A DNA stretch of 15,489 nt from CBFGRV01 sp965651265 (GCA_965651265.1 CBFGRV010000065.1:1-15489), one strand, 5' to 3'. Positions 7,269 through 15,125 are shown, numbered from the stretch's first letter. Numbers and translations: made by a program. The notes: generated by a model from the sequence alone, not told the origin.

Positions 7269-7593
7269 TCGACCGGACGAGCCGCCCTCCGCGCCGCCGC
7301 ACGATCTGAGCGAGCGGATCGGCGCCAAAGAAGCACGCAAGGCGCGGGCGCGTCGCACGCGGGACAGGACTCTGTGGGTGGGGATCAGTATGTTTGGCAT
7401 CGTCGGCTGGTCCATCGTCGTGCCCACCCTGATCGGGATCGCCCTCGGGCTCTGGTTGGATCGCCGGCATCCGGGCGATTTCTCGTGGACACTGGCCCTG
7501 CTCCTGGCCGGAGTAACCGTGGGATGCATCAATGCATGGTACTGGGTCAGCCGAGAGCGAGAGAAGATCGACGAGGAAGAGAAGGGGGCATGA
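7261..7593 (+). CDS. atpQ: N-ATPase accessory membrane protein AtpQ (AtpI-like)
   Basis: 110 aa. A basic cytoplasmic N-terminus (~1-37) is followed by two membrane spans (about 38-65 and 75-97). The first ends in the GIALGLWLDRR pattern seen in AtpI-like F0F1 accessory proteins (ATPase_gene1 type). The position between atpC and atpR is the diagnostic place of AtpQ in N-ATPase operons. A role in assembly of the c ring or in ion supply has been proposed for AtpI-type proteins; nothing in the sequence decides this. ATG 7261 overlaps the atpC stop, indicating translational coupling. Confidence 0.8.
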   Translation: MPDRPDEPPSAPPHDLSERIGAKEARKARARRTRDRTLWVGISMFGIVGWSIVVPTLIGIALGLWLDRRHPGDFSWTLALLLAGVTVGCINAWYWVSREREKIDEEEKGA

Positions 7594-7623
7594 TTCCGCG
7601 TCAAAGATGAGACGGCATCGTAC

Positions 7624-7929
7624 ATGAGTCTGCTTCCCACAATGGCGTTTGCCCTCATCGCCGGCATCGGGCTGGGCCTGTTCTATTTCGGCGGCCTCTG
7701 GCTGACGATGCGGCGGCTGCCGACCACCCGCTGGCCCGTGCCGCTGGCCCTGAGCAGTTTCCTGGGGCGGACGGCCATCGTGCTCGTCGGCTTCTACTTC
7801 GTGATGGGCGGCCGCTGGGAACGGGTGGTTGTGTGTCTGGTTGGGTTTTTGATGGCGCGGTTCCTGCTGACGTCCCGGTTGCGGCCGGATCGACTGGCCG
7901 GAAGTTCAACCGGGAAGGAGGACGTGTAG
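7624..7929 (+). CDS. atpR: N-ATPase accessory membrane protein AtpR
   Basis: 101 aa and strongly hydrophobic, with three likely membrane spans (about 8-28, 40-62 and 66-83). Arginines R49 and R79 sit within or at the edge of spans two and three. Buried arginines are a noted feature of AtpR and have been suggested to face the carboxylates of the c subunits; that is inference here. The gene lies 30 bp after atpQ and 2 bp before atpB. No strong RBS precedes ATG 7624. The identification rests mainly on the operon slot, the size and the hydrophobic profile. Confidence 0.75.
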   Translation: MSLLPTMAFALIAGIGLGLFYFGGLWLTMRRLPTTRWPVPLALSSFLGRTAIVLVGFYFVMGGRWERVVVCLVGFLMARFLLTSRLRPDRLAGSSTGKEDV

Positions 7930-7931
7930 GC

Positions 7932-8648
7932 ATGGAGATCACCCCGGATTCGATCGTCTACTGGCAAGCCGGGCCCATCAAAATCAGCGCCACGCTCGTG
8001 TTCACGTGGTTGGTCATGGCGTTGATGGTGCTGGCCTCCTGGCTGGTGACGCGCCGCCTGACCACGGACACGACACTGTCGCGCGGCCAGAACCTCCTCG
8101 AGAGCATCGTGGAAGGCATCCAGGAGCAGATTCGGGATGTCACGGAGCAGGACCCCGATCGCTTCCTCCCCTTCATCGGCACGCTGTTTCTGTTCATCGC
8201 TACGTGCAACGTGCTGACCATCGTGCCGGGATTCCATCCACCCACGGGCTCCCTCTCGACGACGGCGGCCCTCGCGTTGTGCGTCTTCGTGGCGGTGCCC
8301 GTGTACGGCATCGCGACCCACGGTTTCTTCAAGTACCTGAAGTCATACCTTAGTCCGAGTCCGTTTATGCTGCCGATGAACGTCCTCGGCGAACTGACGC
8401 GAACCGTAGCACTCGCCATCCGGCTCTTCGGCAACATCATGAGCGGTTCGATGATCGGCGCGATCCTGCTCGCCGTCGCCCCGCTATTCTTCCCCATCCT
8501 CATGGACGCACTGGGTTTGTTGATCGGCTTGATCCAGGCGTACATTTTCTCCATCCTTTCCCTGGTATTCATTGCCTCTGCAACGCGTGCTCACGAGGAA
8601 CAGCAGCACGTCGAGGCGTCCACAGCGAACGAGGAGATCTATGGATAG
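7932..8648 (+). CDS. atpB: N-ATPase Fo subunit a
   Basis: 238 aa, membrane-embedded stator that forms the ion half-channels against the c ring. The essential arginine is R164 in LAIRLFGNIMSG (equivalent to E. coli R210), and GLIQAYIFSILS near the C-terminus carries the conserved Gln (Q202). FIGTLFLFIATCNVLTIVPG (81-100) is the typical mid-protein signature. GGAGG lies 10 bp before ATG 7932, which fixes the start. The stop overlaps the atpE start by 8 bp (8641-8648). Confidence 0.93.
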   Translation: MEITPDSIVYWQAGPIKISATLVFTWLVMALMVLASWLVTRRLTTDTTLSRGQNLLESIVEGIQEQIRDVTEQDPDRFLPFIGTLFLFIATCNVLTIVPGFHPPTGSLSTTAALALCVFVAVPVYGIATHGFFKYLKSYLSPSPFMLPMNVLGELTRTVALAIRLFGNIMSGSMIGAILLAVAPLFFPILMDALGLLIGLIQAYIFSILSLVFIASATRAHEEQQHVEASTANEEIYG

Positions 8649-8922
8649 TGTAGAGCTAATCGGAATGATTTCGATCATCATGGCGGGAGCGACCGTCGGC
8701 ATCGGTGCGCCGATCACGGCGATCGGGGAGGGCTGGGCCGTGTCGCGGGCCATGAGCGCCCTGGCACAGCAGCCCGACGCGGCGCCCGTGATCACGCGCG
8801 CCATGTTCATCGGGGTGGCGCTGGTCGAGTCATCGGCGATCTACTGCTTCGTGGTGTCCATGATTTTGATCTTCGCGAACCCATTCTGGAATGAGATTCT
8901 GGCCATCGCCGGAGGGCAGTAG
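8641..8922 (+). CDS. atpE: N-ATPase Fo subunit c with Na+-binding signature
   Basis: 93 aa, two transmembrane hairpin helices that form the rotor ring. Compared with the Ilyobacter tartaricus Na+ c subunit (Q32, V63, E65, S66, T67, Y70), this protein has E30, L61, E63, S64, S65 and Y68 in AIGEGWA and ALVESSAIY. All side-chain ligands are therefore present, and the Gln is replaced by a second Glu as is common in N-ATPases. The polar loop AQQPDA joins the helices. This predicts Na+ rather than H+ as coupling ion. It is translationally coupled to atpB by an 8-bp overlap, with GAGGAG just upstream of ATG 8641. Confidence 0.95.
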   Translation: MDSVELIGMISIIMAGATVGIGAPITAIGEGWAVSRAMSALAQQPDAAPVITRAMFIGVALVESSAIYCFVVSMILIFANPFWNEILAIAGGQ

Positions 8923-9705
8923 GTGGGTCTGGACTGGTTCACGCTAATCGCCCAGGTCGTCAACTTCCTGGTCCTGGTCTGGCTGCTCAAGCGCTTTCTA
9001 TTCGGCCGGATTGTCCGTGCCATGAACGAGCGGGAAGCGAAGATCGTGAACCGTCTGGAGGAAGCCGCGCATAAAGAGCAGCTCGCCGAGCAGGAGGCCG
9101 AGGCATTCCGGGCCAGACAGCGCGAGCTGGAGGCGCAGCGTGCGGAGTGGCTGGCGCAGGCAAGGGAAGAGGTGGAAGCGCAGCGGCAGGAGATGATGGA
9201 GGCCGTGCGCAAGGAGGTGGAGGCGGCGCAGGCGCGATGGCTCGAGGGGCTCGAAGCGGAGCGCCAGGAGATGCTGCAGGGCATGCGAGAGCGCCTGAGC
9301 CAACAGGTCTTCGCGCTCGCCCGCCACGGATTGAAGGAGCTGGCCGATGCGGATCTGGAGGAGCGCATCGTGGACGTCTTCGTAGAGCGACTTCGATCAT
9401 TGGATGCCGCAGAGCGCGAGGCCATTGTCGCAGCCATCCGCGAGAACGATCGCCAGGTCGAAGTCCGCACGGCATTCCCGCTTAAACCGGAGGCGCGTGA
9501 GAAGCTAGACCGGTCGCTCATTGAGCATCTGGATGACGAGCTGGATGTCCGGTACACCGTCGTTCCGGATCTGATTTGCGGTATCGAGCTGTGGGCCCAT
9601 TCACACCGGCTCGTGTGGAGCCTGGATTCGTACATGGAGCGCCTGGAAGCCCGCGTTTTTGAGATTCTGGATGAGGGGGTCGAGAAGCATGCAAAGGCGG
9701 GATAA
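8923..9705 (+). CDS. atpF: N-ATPase Fo subunit b with delta-like C-terminal part
   Basis: 260 aa, much longer than the usual ~160-aa b subunit. One N-terminal membrane span (~5-25) is followed by a long charged coiled-coil (~33-135, Glu/Arg/Gln-rich). Residues ~177-250 (EVRTAFPLKPEAREKL, then VVPDLICGIEL and VWSLDSYMERLE) resemble the C-terminal part of the delta/OSCP subunit. Since the operon has no atpH, this end probably supplies the link from stalk to F1. GTG 8923 follows the atpE stop directly with no gap; GGAGGG lies 7-12 bp upstream within atpE. The 3' end overlaps atpA by 17 bp. Confidence 0.88.
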   Translation: MGLDWFTLIAQVVNFLVLVWLLKRFLFGRIVRAMNEREAKIVNRLEEAAHKEQLAEQEAEAFRARQRELEAQRAEWLAQAREEVEAQRQEMMEAVRKEVEAAQARWLEGLEAERQEMLQGMRERLSQQVFALARHGLKELADADLEERIVDVFVERLRSLDAAEREAIVAAIRENDRQVEVRTAFPLKPEAREKLDRSLIEHLDDELDVRYTVVPDLICGIELWAHSHRLVWSLDSYMERLEARVFEILDEGVEKHAKAG

Positions 9706-11242
9706 TGACACCGCGTTTGTGCTCCGGCAGGGGAGTTTGTCGGATTCGGTCGAGGCGACGCTCGCTGCATTGGAACAGGCCGTCGCGACGGAACGGGCGG
9801 AGCTCACCGCGCGTGAGGTAGGGCGGGTCATCTCGGTCGGACAGGGGGTCGCGCGCCTCCGCGGCCTTCCCGGCGTCCGCGCCGAGGAGCTGGTGAGCTT
9901 CGGAGGCGGGCTGCTCGGCCTCGCCTACAACCTGGATCCGGACGAGGTCGGGGTGATCCTGCTGGGCCCGAGCCACGATCTGAAGGCGGGGAGTCTCGCC
10001 CAGCGCACGGGCCGCATCCTGGACGTGCCGGTCGGGGAGGAGCTCATCGGCCGCGTCGTAGACGCGCTCGGACGGCCCCTCGACGAGCGCGGCCCCATCC
10101 GGCCCACCCAAAGGCGCCCCGTCGAGCGGCCGGCGCCGCCCATCCTGCACCGCGCCCCCGTGACGAAGCCGCTGCATACCGGGCTGAAGGTGATCGATTC
10201 GCTGCTCCCGATCGGGCGCGGGCAGCGCGAGCTGATCCTGGGGGATCGCCAGACGGGCAAGACGGCCATCGCCCTGGACACCATCCTGAACCAGCGCGAC
10301 AAGGATGTCCTGTGCGTCTACTGCGCCGTCGGCCAGCGGAGCTCAGCCGTGGCCAAGTTCCTGTCGTATCTCGACCGCTATGATGCGATGCGCTACTGTA
10401 TCGTCGTGGTGGCCGCGGGCGACGAGCCCCCGGGCGTGCAGTACATCGCCCCCTACGCGGCCACGACCATGGCGGAATACTTCATGGAGCAGGGCCGGGA
10501 CGTCCTCATCGTGTACGATGACCTGACGCGTCATGCGCGGGCGTATCGGGAATTGTCCCTGCTGCTGCGCCGGCCGCCGGGACGCGAGGCGTATCCTGGA
10601 GACATCTTCTACCTGCACTCTCGGCTCCTCGAGCGAGCGACGCACCTGCGCGATGAGTACGGCGGCGGATCGCTCACGGCGCTGCCCATCGCCGAGACGC
10701 AGGCCCAGAACATCTCCGCGTACATCCCCACGAATCTCATCTCCATCACGGACGGGCAGATCATCCTGTCGCCCGAGTTGTTTCGCAAGGGGATTCTACC
10801 CGCCGTGGACATCGGACGCTCCGTCTCGCGTGTGGGCGGTAAGGCGCAGCTGCCCTGCTATCGCGCGGTCGCGGGTGAACTGCGCCTCTCCTACGCGCAG
10901 TTCGAGGAGCTGGAGGTGTTTGCGCGATTTGGGACCCGACTGGATGAAGCCACCATCACCAGGCTGGAGCGCGGACGCCGGGTGCGCGAGGTGTTTCAGC
11001 AGCCGCAGTACGAGCCGCTGGCCGTGCCGGACCAGATCGCCATCCTCTTCGCCGCCGGCGAGGGCCTGCTGAATGCGATCCCCGCCGAGAAGGTGGCCGA
11101 GGCGGAGCGGGCCATCCGTCGGGCCGTTCGCGCCGGGCTGCCGGAGCTTTGCGGGCGCATGGAAGCCGGGGCCCCGTTGACGGAGGACGACCGCGAGGAT
11201 CTCCTCCGCATCGTCCAAAACGCCATCGCAACCGTCGCATGA
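9689..11242 (+). CDS. atpA: N-ATPase F1 subunit alpha
   Basis: 517 aa, the non-catalytic nucleotide-binding subunit of the alpha3-beta3 head. The N-terminus should contact the stator, followed by the beta-barrel (EVGRVISVGQGVARLRGLPG). Walker A is GDRQTGKT (185-192), Walker B ends in VLIVYDDLT (272-280), and the arginine finger equivalent to E. coli R376 is R381 in SVSRVG. ATG 9689 is chosen because AGGGGG lies about 9 bp upstream; an in-frame ATG at 9671 would add six residues. It overlaps atpF by 17 bp and is followed by atpG after 7 bp. Confidence 0.94.
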   Translation: MQRRDNDTAFVLRQGSLSDSVEATLAALEQAVATERAELTAREVGRVISVGQGVARLRGLPGVRAEELVSFGGGLLGLAYNLDPDEVGVILLGPSHDLKAGSLAQRTGRILDVPVGEELIGRVVDALGRPLDERGPIRPTQRRPVERPAPPILHRAPVTKPLHTGLKVIDSLLPIGRGQRELILGDRQTGKTAIALDTILNQRDKDVLCVYCAVGQRSSAVAKFLSYLDRYDAMRYCIVVVAAGDEPPGVQYIAPYAATTMAEYFMEQGRDVLIVYDDLTRHARAYRELSLLLRRPPGREAYPGDIFYLHSRLLERATHLRDEYGGGSLTALPIAETQAQNISAYIPTNLISITDGQIILSPELFRKGILPAVDIGRSVSRVGGKAQLPCYRAVAGELRLSYAQFEELEVFARFGTRLDEATITRLERGRRVREVFQQPQYEPLAVPDQIAILFAAGEGLLNAIPAEKVAEAERAIRRAVRAGLPELCGRMEAGAPLTEDDREDLLRIVQNAIATVA

Positions 11243-11249
11243 GCCGCCG

Positions 11250-12149
11250 ATGACGCAGACGCTCGAATCGATGCGCCGCCGCATCCGGAGCGCCGAAGAC
11301 CTCTACTCGGTGGTCCGCGTGATGAAGGCCCTGGCCGCCGCGAGCATCCGCCAATCGGAACGGGCCGTCGAATCGCTCGCCGAATACAGCCGCACCATCG
11401 AGGAGGGGCTACAGATCGTCTTGCGGAAGCGGCCCGAGGCGATCCCGGCCGAGGCTCCGCCCGGGCCGCGCTGGGGAGTCATCGTCTTCGGCTCCGATCA
11501 GGGCATGTGCGGCTCCTTCAACGAGCAGGTGGCCGAGTTCGCGCTGGAGCAGCTCGAGGCCATCCCCGGGACGCCCGAAGGGCGGACGGTGCTGGTCGTC
11601 GGCGCGCGCGTCGCGGGCCGCCTGGAGGATGCGGGATGTCCCGTGGCCGGGCACTTCCCGATGCCCCGGACGGTCTCCGCCATCACGACGGCCGTTCACG
11701 ACGTGTTGCTCCAGGTGGAGGAGCTGCGATTCCACAGGGGTATCGACCAGTTTCTACTCGTTCACCAGCGGCCGGGCGAAACGGGCTCGTGGCCGATCCG
11801 GCTGCAGCTCCTTCCGGTAGATCGCGCCTGGCTGGAGAGCCTGGCAACCAGGCCGTGGGAGTCCCGCACGCAGCCCATGTTCACGATGGACTGGCGCCGG
11901 CTGTTTTCGGCGCTGATCCGGCAGTACCTTTTCGTTGCGCTCTATCGCGCGTTTGCCGAGTCGCTGGCGAGCGAGAACGCCAGCCGCCTCGCGTCGATGT
12001 ACGCCGCGGAGAGGAACATCCAGAATCACCTGGCGCGGCTCACCGTCGACTACCACCAGGGGCGCCAGCAATCCATCACGGAAGAAATGCTCGACATCGT
12101 GGCCGGCTTCGAGATGTTGACCCGGGAGGAGAATCGGACGACGGGGTGA
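11250..12149 (+). CDS. atpG: N-ATPase F1 subunit gamma
   Basis: 299 aa, the central rotor shaft. The N-terminal helix (LESMRRRIRSAEDLYSVVRV, then MKALAAASI) and the C-terminal helix (SENASRLASMYAAERNIQNH) form the coiled-coil that turns inside the alpha/beta head. The middle Rossmann-like region contains the conserved FGSDQGMCGSFN. ATG 11250 lies 7 bp after the atpA stop. It is the last gene of the operon; no U-tract terminator is evident directly after it. Confidence 0.93.
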   Translation: MTQTLESMRRRIRSAEDLYSVVRVMKALAAASIRQSERAVESLAEYSRTIEEGLQIVLRKRPEAIPAEAPPGPRWGVIVFGSDQGMCGSFNEQVAEFALEQLEAIPGTPEGRTVLVVGARVAGRLEDAGCPVAGHFPMPRTVSAITTAVHDVLLQVEELRFHRGIDQFLLVHQRPGETGSWPIRLQLLPVDRAWLESLATRPWESRTQPMFTMDWRRLFSALIRQYLFVALYRAFAESLASENASRLASMYAAERNIQNHLARLTVDYHQGRQQSITEEMLDIVAGFEMLTREENRTTG

Positions 12150-12187
12150 GGTCGGAGTGCCTGGCTCGTTCAGCCCCATCCACTTTC

Positions 12188-12217
12188 TTGCGTCGTTCGC
12201 GTGCGCGTGTGTACTTT
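12188..12217 (+). promoter_or_regulatory. candidate promoter downstream of atpG
   Basis: TTGCGT (12188-12193) and TACTTT (12212-12217), spaced by 18 bp, form a weak sigma70-like pair. The -10 runs on as TACTTTG, resembling the TTTG-type -7 elements of some Bacteroidota-related groups. It lies about 70 bp upstream of the RBS and ATG at 12287. Confidence 0.3.
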
Positions 12218-12286
12218 GATCCAGAAGGCGCGGCGCCTCACGAATGGCGTGACGTCGTGGTAACAGGCCAGAGAGGAGGCATCTCC

Positions 12287-12645
12287 ATGCGAAAGCTGAT
12301 GGCGATTGGTGCACGTACGAAGCAGAAGACCCTACGCCGGTGAATCAATTCGCCACGACCGTTACGGCCTCGATCATGTTGACGGGGGCCAAAACGGGCA
12401 CGGGGAAAAGCTCCAATCGATTCACCTTCGAGGAGAACCAATCTGGATTCCAGCAGGCGGGGGAGCAGCTCGAAACAGTGGCCGGTCTGGAGGATGGGGC
12501 CTATTACATCGGCGGCTACACGAATCAACTCCACGTGCTGGTCGATGACGGCAGCTACCTCCTGATCGTCAGCGCCAACGACCCAGACGGCGACAATCGT
12601 GGCGCCGGCGAGAAGCTTGCGAGATGGGTCAGCGAGGCGCTCTAG
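12287..12645 (+). pseudogene. small secreted-protein gene, apparently internally deleted and out of frame
   Basis: A strong RBS (GGAGG, 12275-12279, 7 bp before ATG 12287) starts an 18-codon frame, MRKLMAIGARTKQKTLRR. Its first residues look like the start of a signal peptide, but it stops at 12343. A second frame opens at GTG 12340 (GTGA overlap) and gives 101 aa with no RBS of its own. Upstream of that GTG the same frame reads naturally as GDWCTYEAEDPTP, which looks like a genuine interior segment. The 101-aa part has alternating strand-like segments (ATTVTASIMLTGA, LETVAGLEDGAYYIGG, QLHVLVDDGSYLLIVS) and a final helix (GAGEKLARWVSEAL). This pattern recalls small DUF3558-like lipoproteins. 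The simplest reading is an N-terminal signal start joined to a C-terminal half by a deletion. A coupled two-ORF pair is the alternative. Confidence 0.5.
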
Positions 12646-13017
12646 GCTGCTGCGCTCCGTAAAGAGCCGGCGACGCGCATCGGAGCTGCACGTGCGGCGC
12701 GGGCGCTCGGAGCAGTTCATGTGAGTAGTCCTCCCGTTGATGCGTTGTGTTGCGAAGCGTAGGCGGCTGACCGACTTTGCCGGCCCGGCCGCCCTGCCTT
12801 GCCCGGCCCCGTTCTCTACGAAACCGGGGAGGCCGCGTTTTGACAGTGCGCGCCGACTTCCTGACCGTTTGCGCCAATTCGACGTCGCGTTTTTGCGCGT
12901 GCAACTCGGGTCGGTCGCGGGAACCGCTCGCGTCGTGCTCGCCGGCTGAGCCGTGGCCGCGCAAAAGAACCGGGTGTCGACGAGGCTAATCCAGCGTTCA
13001 CCGCGCGAGGACCGAAG
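12646..13017. other. gene-free spacer with one hairpin and the RBS of the reductase gene
   Basis: No ORF here has a plausible start signal or recognisable product. The GC-rich hairpin at 12807-12829 is listed separately. At the right end GAGG (13007-13010) serves as RBS for the reductase gene. I see no clear promoter. Confidence 0.5.
12807..12829 (+). terminator. possible weak intrinsic terminator
   Basis: CCCCGTT (12807-12813) pairs with AAC plus GGGG (12822-12829) with one bulged C and an 8-base loop. A short TTTT lies 8 bases downstream (12838-12841). The U tract is short and displaced, so termination is uncertain. Confidence 0.3.
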
Positions 13018-13584
13018 ATGACCACTTCCGCATCACGCGTGACGATCCACATGGTCGCGAGCCTCGACGGCTTCATCGCGCGAAAGGACGGCAGCGTCGA
13101 CTGGCTCGAGACCGACGACGAATTCGCGTCCGGGGATGAGATAGACCCCGCATCGGTTGCGGAATTCCTCGAGACGATCGATTGCTACGTGATGGGCTCG
13201 CGAACCTACGAGACGGCGTTGGCTTTCGAGGAGAAGGGATTCGGATGGGCGTACGGCCAGAAGCCGACCTTCGTTTTGACGAGCCGCGAGCTCCCCAGAA
13301 CCCGGGACACCGTTCGGTTCTACTCCGGCGACCTCACCGTTCTCGTCAACGACCGGCTGAAGCCTGCCTACCGCAGCATCTGGTTCGTCGGCGGTGGGAT
13401 GGTCTGTGGCGAGTGCCTGCGCCTTGGCCTGGCGGACGACATCCTCTTCTCCATCATGCCGGTCGTACTGGGAGACGGCATCCACTTTTCCGAGGGCCTG
13501 GATCACGACGTCGCCCTGCACCTCGCCGAGCTGAGGGCGTACAGGAACGGGATGGTTGAACTGCGCCACGAGGTCCGACGGTAA
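13018..13584 (+). CDS. RibD_C / dihydrofolate reductase-like family protein
   Basis: 188 aa, matching the usual length of stand-alone RibD C-terminal domain proteins. The N-terminus (VTIHMVASLDGFIARKDGSVDWL) is the family signature, followed by YVMGSRTYE (the DHFR-like second strand/helix), PTFVLTSRELP, and the nucleotide-binding IWFVGGGMVCGECLRLGLAD. It ends with IMPVVLGDGIHFSEG. All main blocks are intact. These proteins bind NADPH in a DHFR-like fold, but the substrate of stand-alone members is generally unknown. GAGG at 13007-13010, 7 bp before ATG 13018, supports the start. Confidence 0.88.
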   Translation: MTTSASRVTIHMVASLDGFIARKDGSVDWLETDDEFASGDEIDPASVAEFLETIDCYVMGSRTYETALAFEEKGFGWAYGQKPTFVLTSRELPRTRDTVRFYSGDLTVLVNDRLKPAYRSIWFVGGGMVCGECLRLGLADDILFSIMPVVLGDGIHFSEGLDHDVALHLAELRAYRNGMVELRHEVRR

Positions 13585-13977
13585 CATTCGGGCCGGTCTG
13601 ACGACTTGCAACTACTCCAAAAGCGAAGTCGGGTTGGTTGCCGTTCCCGAGGGAATAGCGAAATGGTCGAGCCCGACCGGCGCCACAATGAGGATCTTCA
13701 AGACACACCCTGCTGCAATCTGCCGATCGGAAGGCCATCCGGCCGTGTGGACGTTTGCGCCGGCGTTGTGGCCGACGCCTCCCGAACCGACGCCGGATCG
13801 TTCAACGCGAGGCGTGTCGCAGTCCGACTTATTCTAGTTCCCATCGGCCCCGGTCCGAACGGCTTGCCTCGAGAGACGAAGTCATCTAAATTCGAAAGAC
13901 CAACATCCCTTCGGCGCCGTTGAACGCCGATTCTTTAGCCGGCGACTAATTGCCGAATACCAAAGAGGAGGTTTCTG
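13585..13977. other. gene-free spacer
   Basis: Short open frames in this stretch lack RBS support and protein-like composition, so I do not call a gene. A small palindrome TTCCCGAGGGAA (13644-13655) is present. The right end holds the RBS GAGGAGG (13965-13971) of the zinc-ribbon gene. TTGAAC at 13920 could be a -35 element, but no good -10 follows. Confidence 0.5.
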
Positions 13978-14457
13978 ATGGCGCTTGTTACCTGTATCGA
14001 TTGCGGCAAGGACGTTTCGGAACGCGCGCGTGCGTGCCCCCATTGCGGCGCGCCCATGCAGGCGGACGAGCCGGTGCGCGTGATGGTGCAGGGTCCCGAA
14101 GTGCAGAAAGTCGTCCCCGTCGATCCCTCCTTCCAGGGCGGCTACGAGGCCGGTAAAGGCTGCATGACCCTGGCCATCTCAGGGCCCATGGCCTACATCG
14201 GGTTTATTGTCGTCTGGGTATTCGGGACCATGTACCTCGCCGTTCGCAATGGATGGTATGTCGAAGAGGAGGATCCTGCGCTATGGGTCGGATTCCTCGT
14301 CCTTGTAATGCCGTTTATTATGGCTTACGTGCTGCGCAAACCAATTCGCAAAGTGATGCCCGTCATCATGGGCAGTGTCGTCTTCATTATCCTTTCGATA
14401 CCCATACTTATCCTCACTTTCTGGGTCGTCGGCGAGTTTCTAAGCTTGATCTTCTGA
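13978..14457 (+). CDS. zinc-ribbon membrane protein of unknown function
   Basis: 159 aa. The first 25 residues are a zinc ribbon with cysteine pairs C6/C9 and C20/C23 (CIDCG and CPHCG), of the zinc-ribbon_2/DZR type. A polar linker follows (~26-60), then three predicted membrane spans (about 63-88, 101-118 and 127-157). The ribbon would lie in the cytoplasm, possibly as a protein- or nucleic-acid-binding tip. No enzyme motif is visible. The RBS GAGGAGG (13965-13971), 6 bp before ATG 13978, is one of the best in the window, suggesting efficient translation. It stands alone: the next gene on the right is on the opposite strand. Confidence 0.75.
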   Translation: MALVTCIDCGKDVSERARACPHCGAPMQADEPVRVMVQGPEVQKVVPVDPSFQGGYEAGKGCMTLAISGPMAYIGFIVVWVFGTMYLAVRNGWYVEEEDPALWVGFLVLVMPFIMAYVLRKPIRKVMPVIMGSVVFIILSIPILILTFWVVGEFLSLIF

Positions 14458-14475
14458 TGGGACGGAAGCGGAAGT

Positions 14476-14514
14476 GAGGCGTGGGCTAACAGCGGCCTGC
14501 AAATGGCCCGCCTC
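14476..14514 (+). repeat. inverted repeat (hairpin) after the zinc-ribbon gene
   Basis: GAGGC (14476-14480) and GGGC (14483-14486) pair with GCCC (14506-14509) and GCCTC (14510-14514), giving nine base pairs with a two-base bulge and a 19-base loop. It lies 19 bp after the stop at 14457. There is no T tract, so it could be an RNA 3'-end stabiliser or a weak terminator. Confidence 0.4.
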
Positions 14515-14670
14515 GCCGCATGCGAAGCCGGAATCATCAGACGCCCCAGGCTGTTCAGGCATTTGACGTCACCCAATCCTCTGCTGCAGCCGAAGCGCAC
14601 GTTTCTGAGCGGGCTTGCAGATAAAGACTTGAGGCGTGACGCCGAATACAAGGGAGCCGGCGGGGCGTTG

Positions 14671-15081
14671 TCATCCGGACCGCTGATGGATGATCGTCCA
14701 CAGGGTGCCGAACCGGTCCCGAAGCTGAGCGAAATGCGAAGCGAAGAAGGTCTCAGCCATGGGCATCCCTACGTTCCCCCCGTCCGCCAGAACCGCGTAG
14801 ATCCGGTCGGCGGCTTCCGGTGAGTCGACGGCCAGGAACAGATACGAGCTCCGTATCGGCTTAAAGTGCTCCGGTGGTACGTCGTTTCCGATCAGCTCTA
14901 CGTCGCCGAGCGTCATCCGCGCGTGAATTACGGCATTTCCAGGCCCTGGCGGTGCCTCGATGTGCTCCGGCAGATCGCTCTGCCTCAACATCGTCGTAAC
15001 GTTACCTCCGAGGTGCTTCTCGTAGAAGCGGAACGCTTCCTCACAGTTTCCACCGAAGTTGAGATGGGTGTAGAGCTTCAT
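14671..15081 (-). CDS. VOC superfamily protein, PhnB-like (glyoxalase/bleomycin-resistance fold)
   Basis: 136 aa from ATG 15081. The start MKLYTHLNFGGNCEEAFRFYEKHLGG is typical of PhnB-like VOC proteins, and the end RFGTLWTIIHQRSG is the matching C-terminal signature. The middle contains ARMTLGDVELIGND and YLFLAVDSPEAADRIY. The usual metal-ligand residues of glyoxalase I are not evident, and the catalytic activity of this subgroup is unclear. A GTG at 15132 would add 17 residues without homology, so I prefer 15081, although neither has a clear RBS. It is divergent from the sigma-factor gene with about 90 bp between them. PhnB-like genes often sit beside ECF sigma factors. Confidence 0.85.
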   Translation of the reverse strand: MKLYTHLNFGGNCEEAFRFYEKHLGGNVTTMLRQSDLPEHIEAPPGPGNAVIHARMTLGDVELIGNDVPPEHFKPIRSSYLFLAVDSPEAADRIYAVLADGGNVGMPMAETFFASHFAQLRDRFGTLWTIIHQRSG

Positions 15082-15125
15082 CGCTTGTTTTCTGTTGTCG
15101 TTCGATGCATTTCCAGTTTGTACCC

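Noticed and set aside
9705..9707. ATG overlapping the atpF stop as an atpA start
   Set aside because: Not in the atpA frame; ATG 9689 with the upstream AGGGGG fits better.
12311..12325. The short frame contains ARTKQ, identical to the histone H3 N-terminus
   Set aside because: Five residues in an 18-codon frame that is probably read out of frame; coincidence.
12379..12408. P-loop-like AKTGTGKS in the 101-aa frame
   Set aside because: Fits the loose Walker A pattern but lacks the leading hydrophobic strand and any Walker B, and the protein is too small and beta-rich for a P-loop NTPase.
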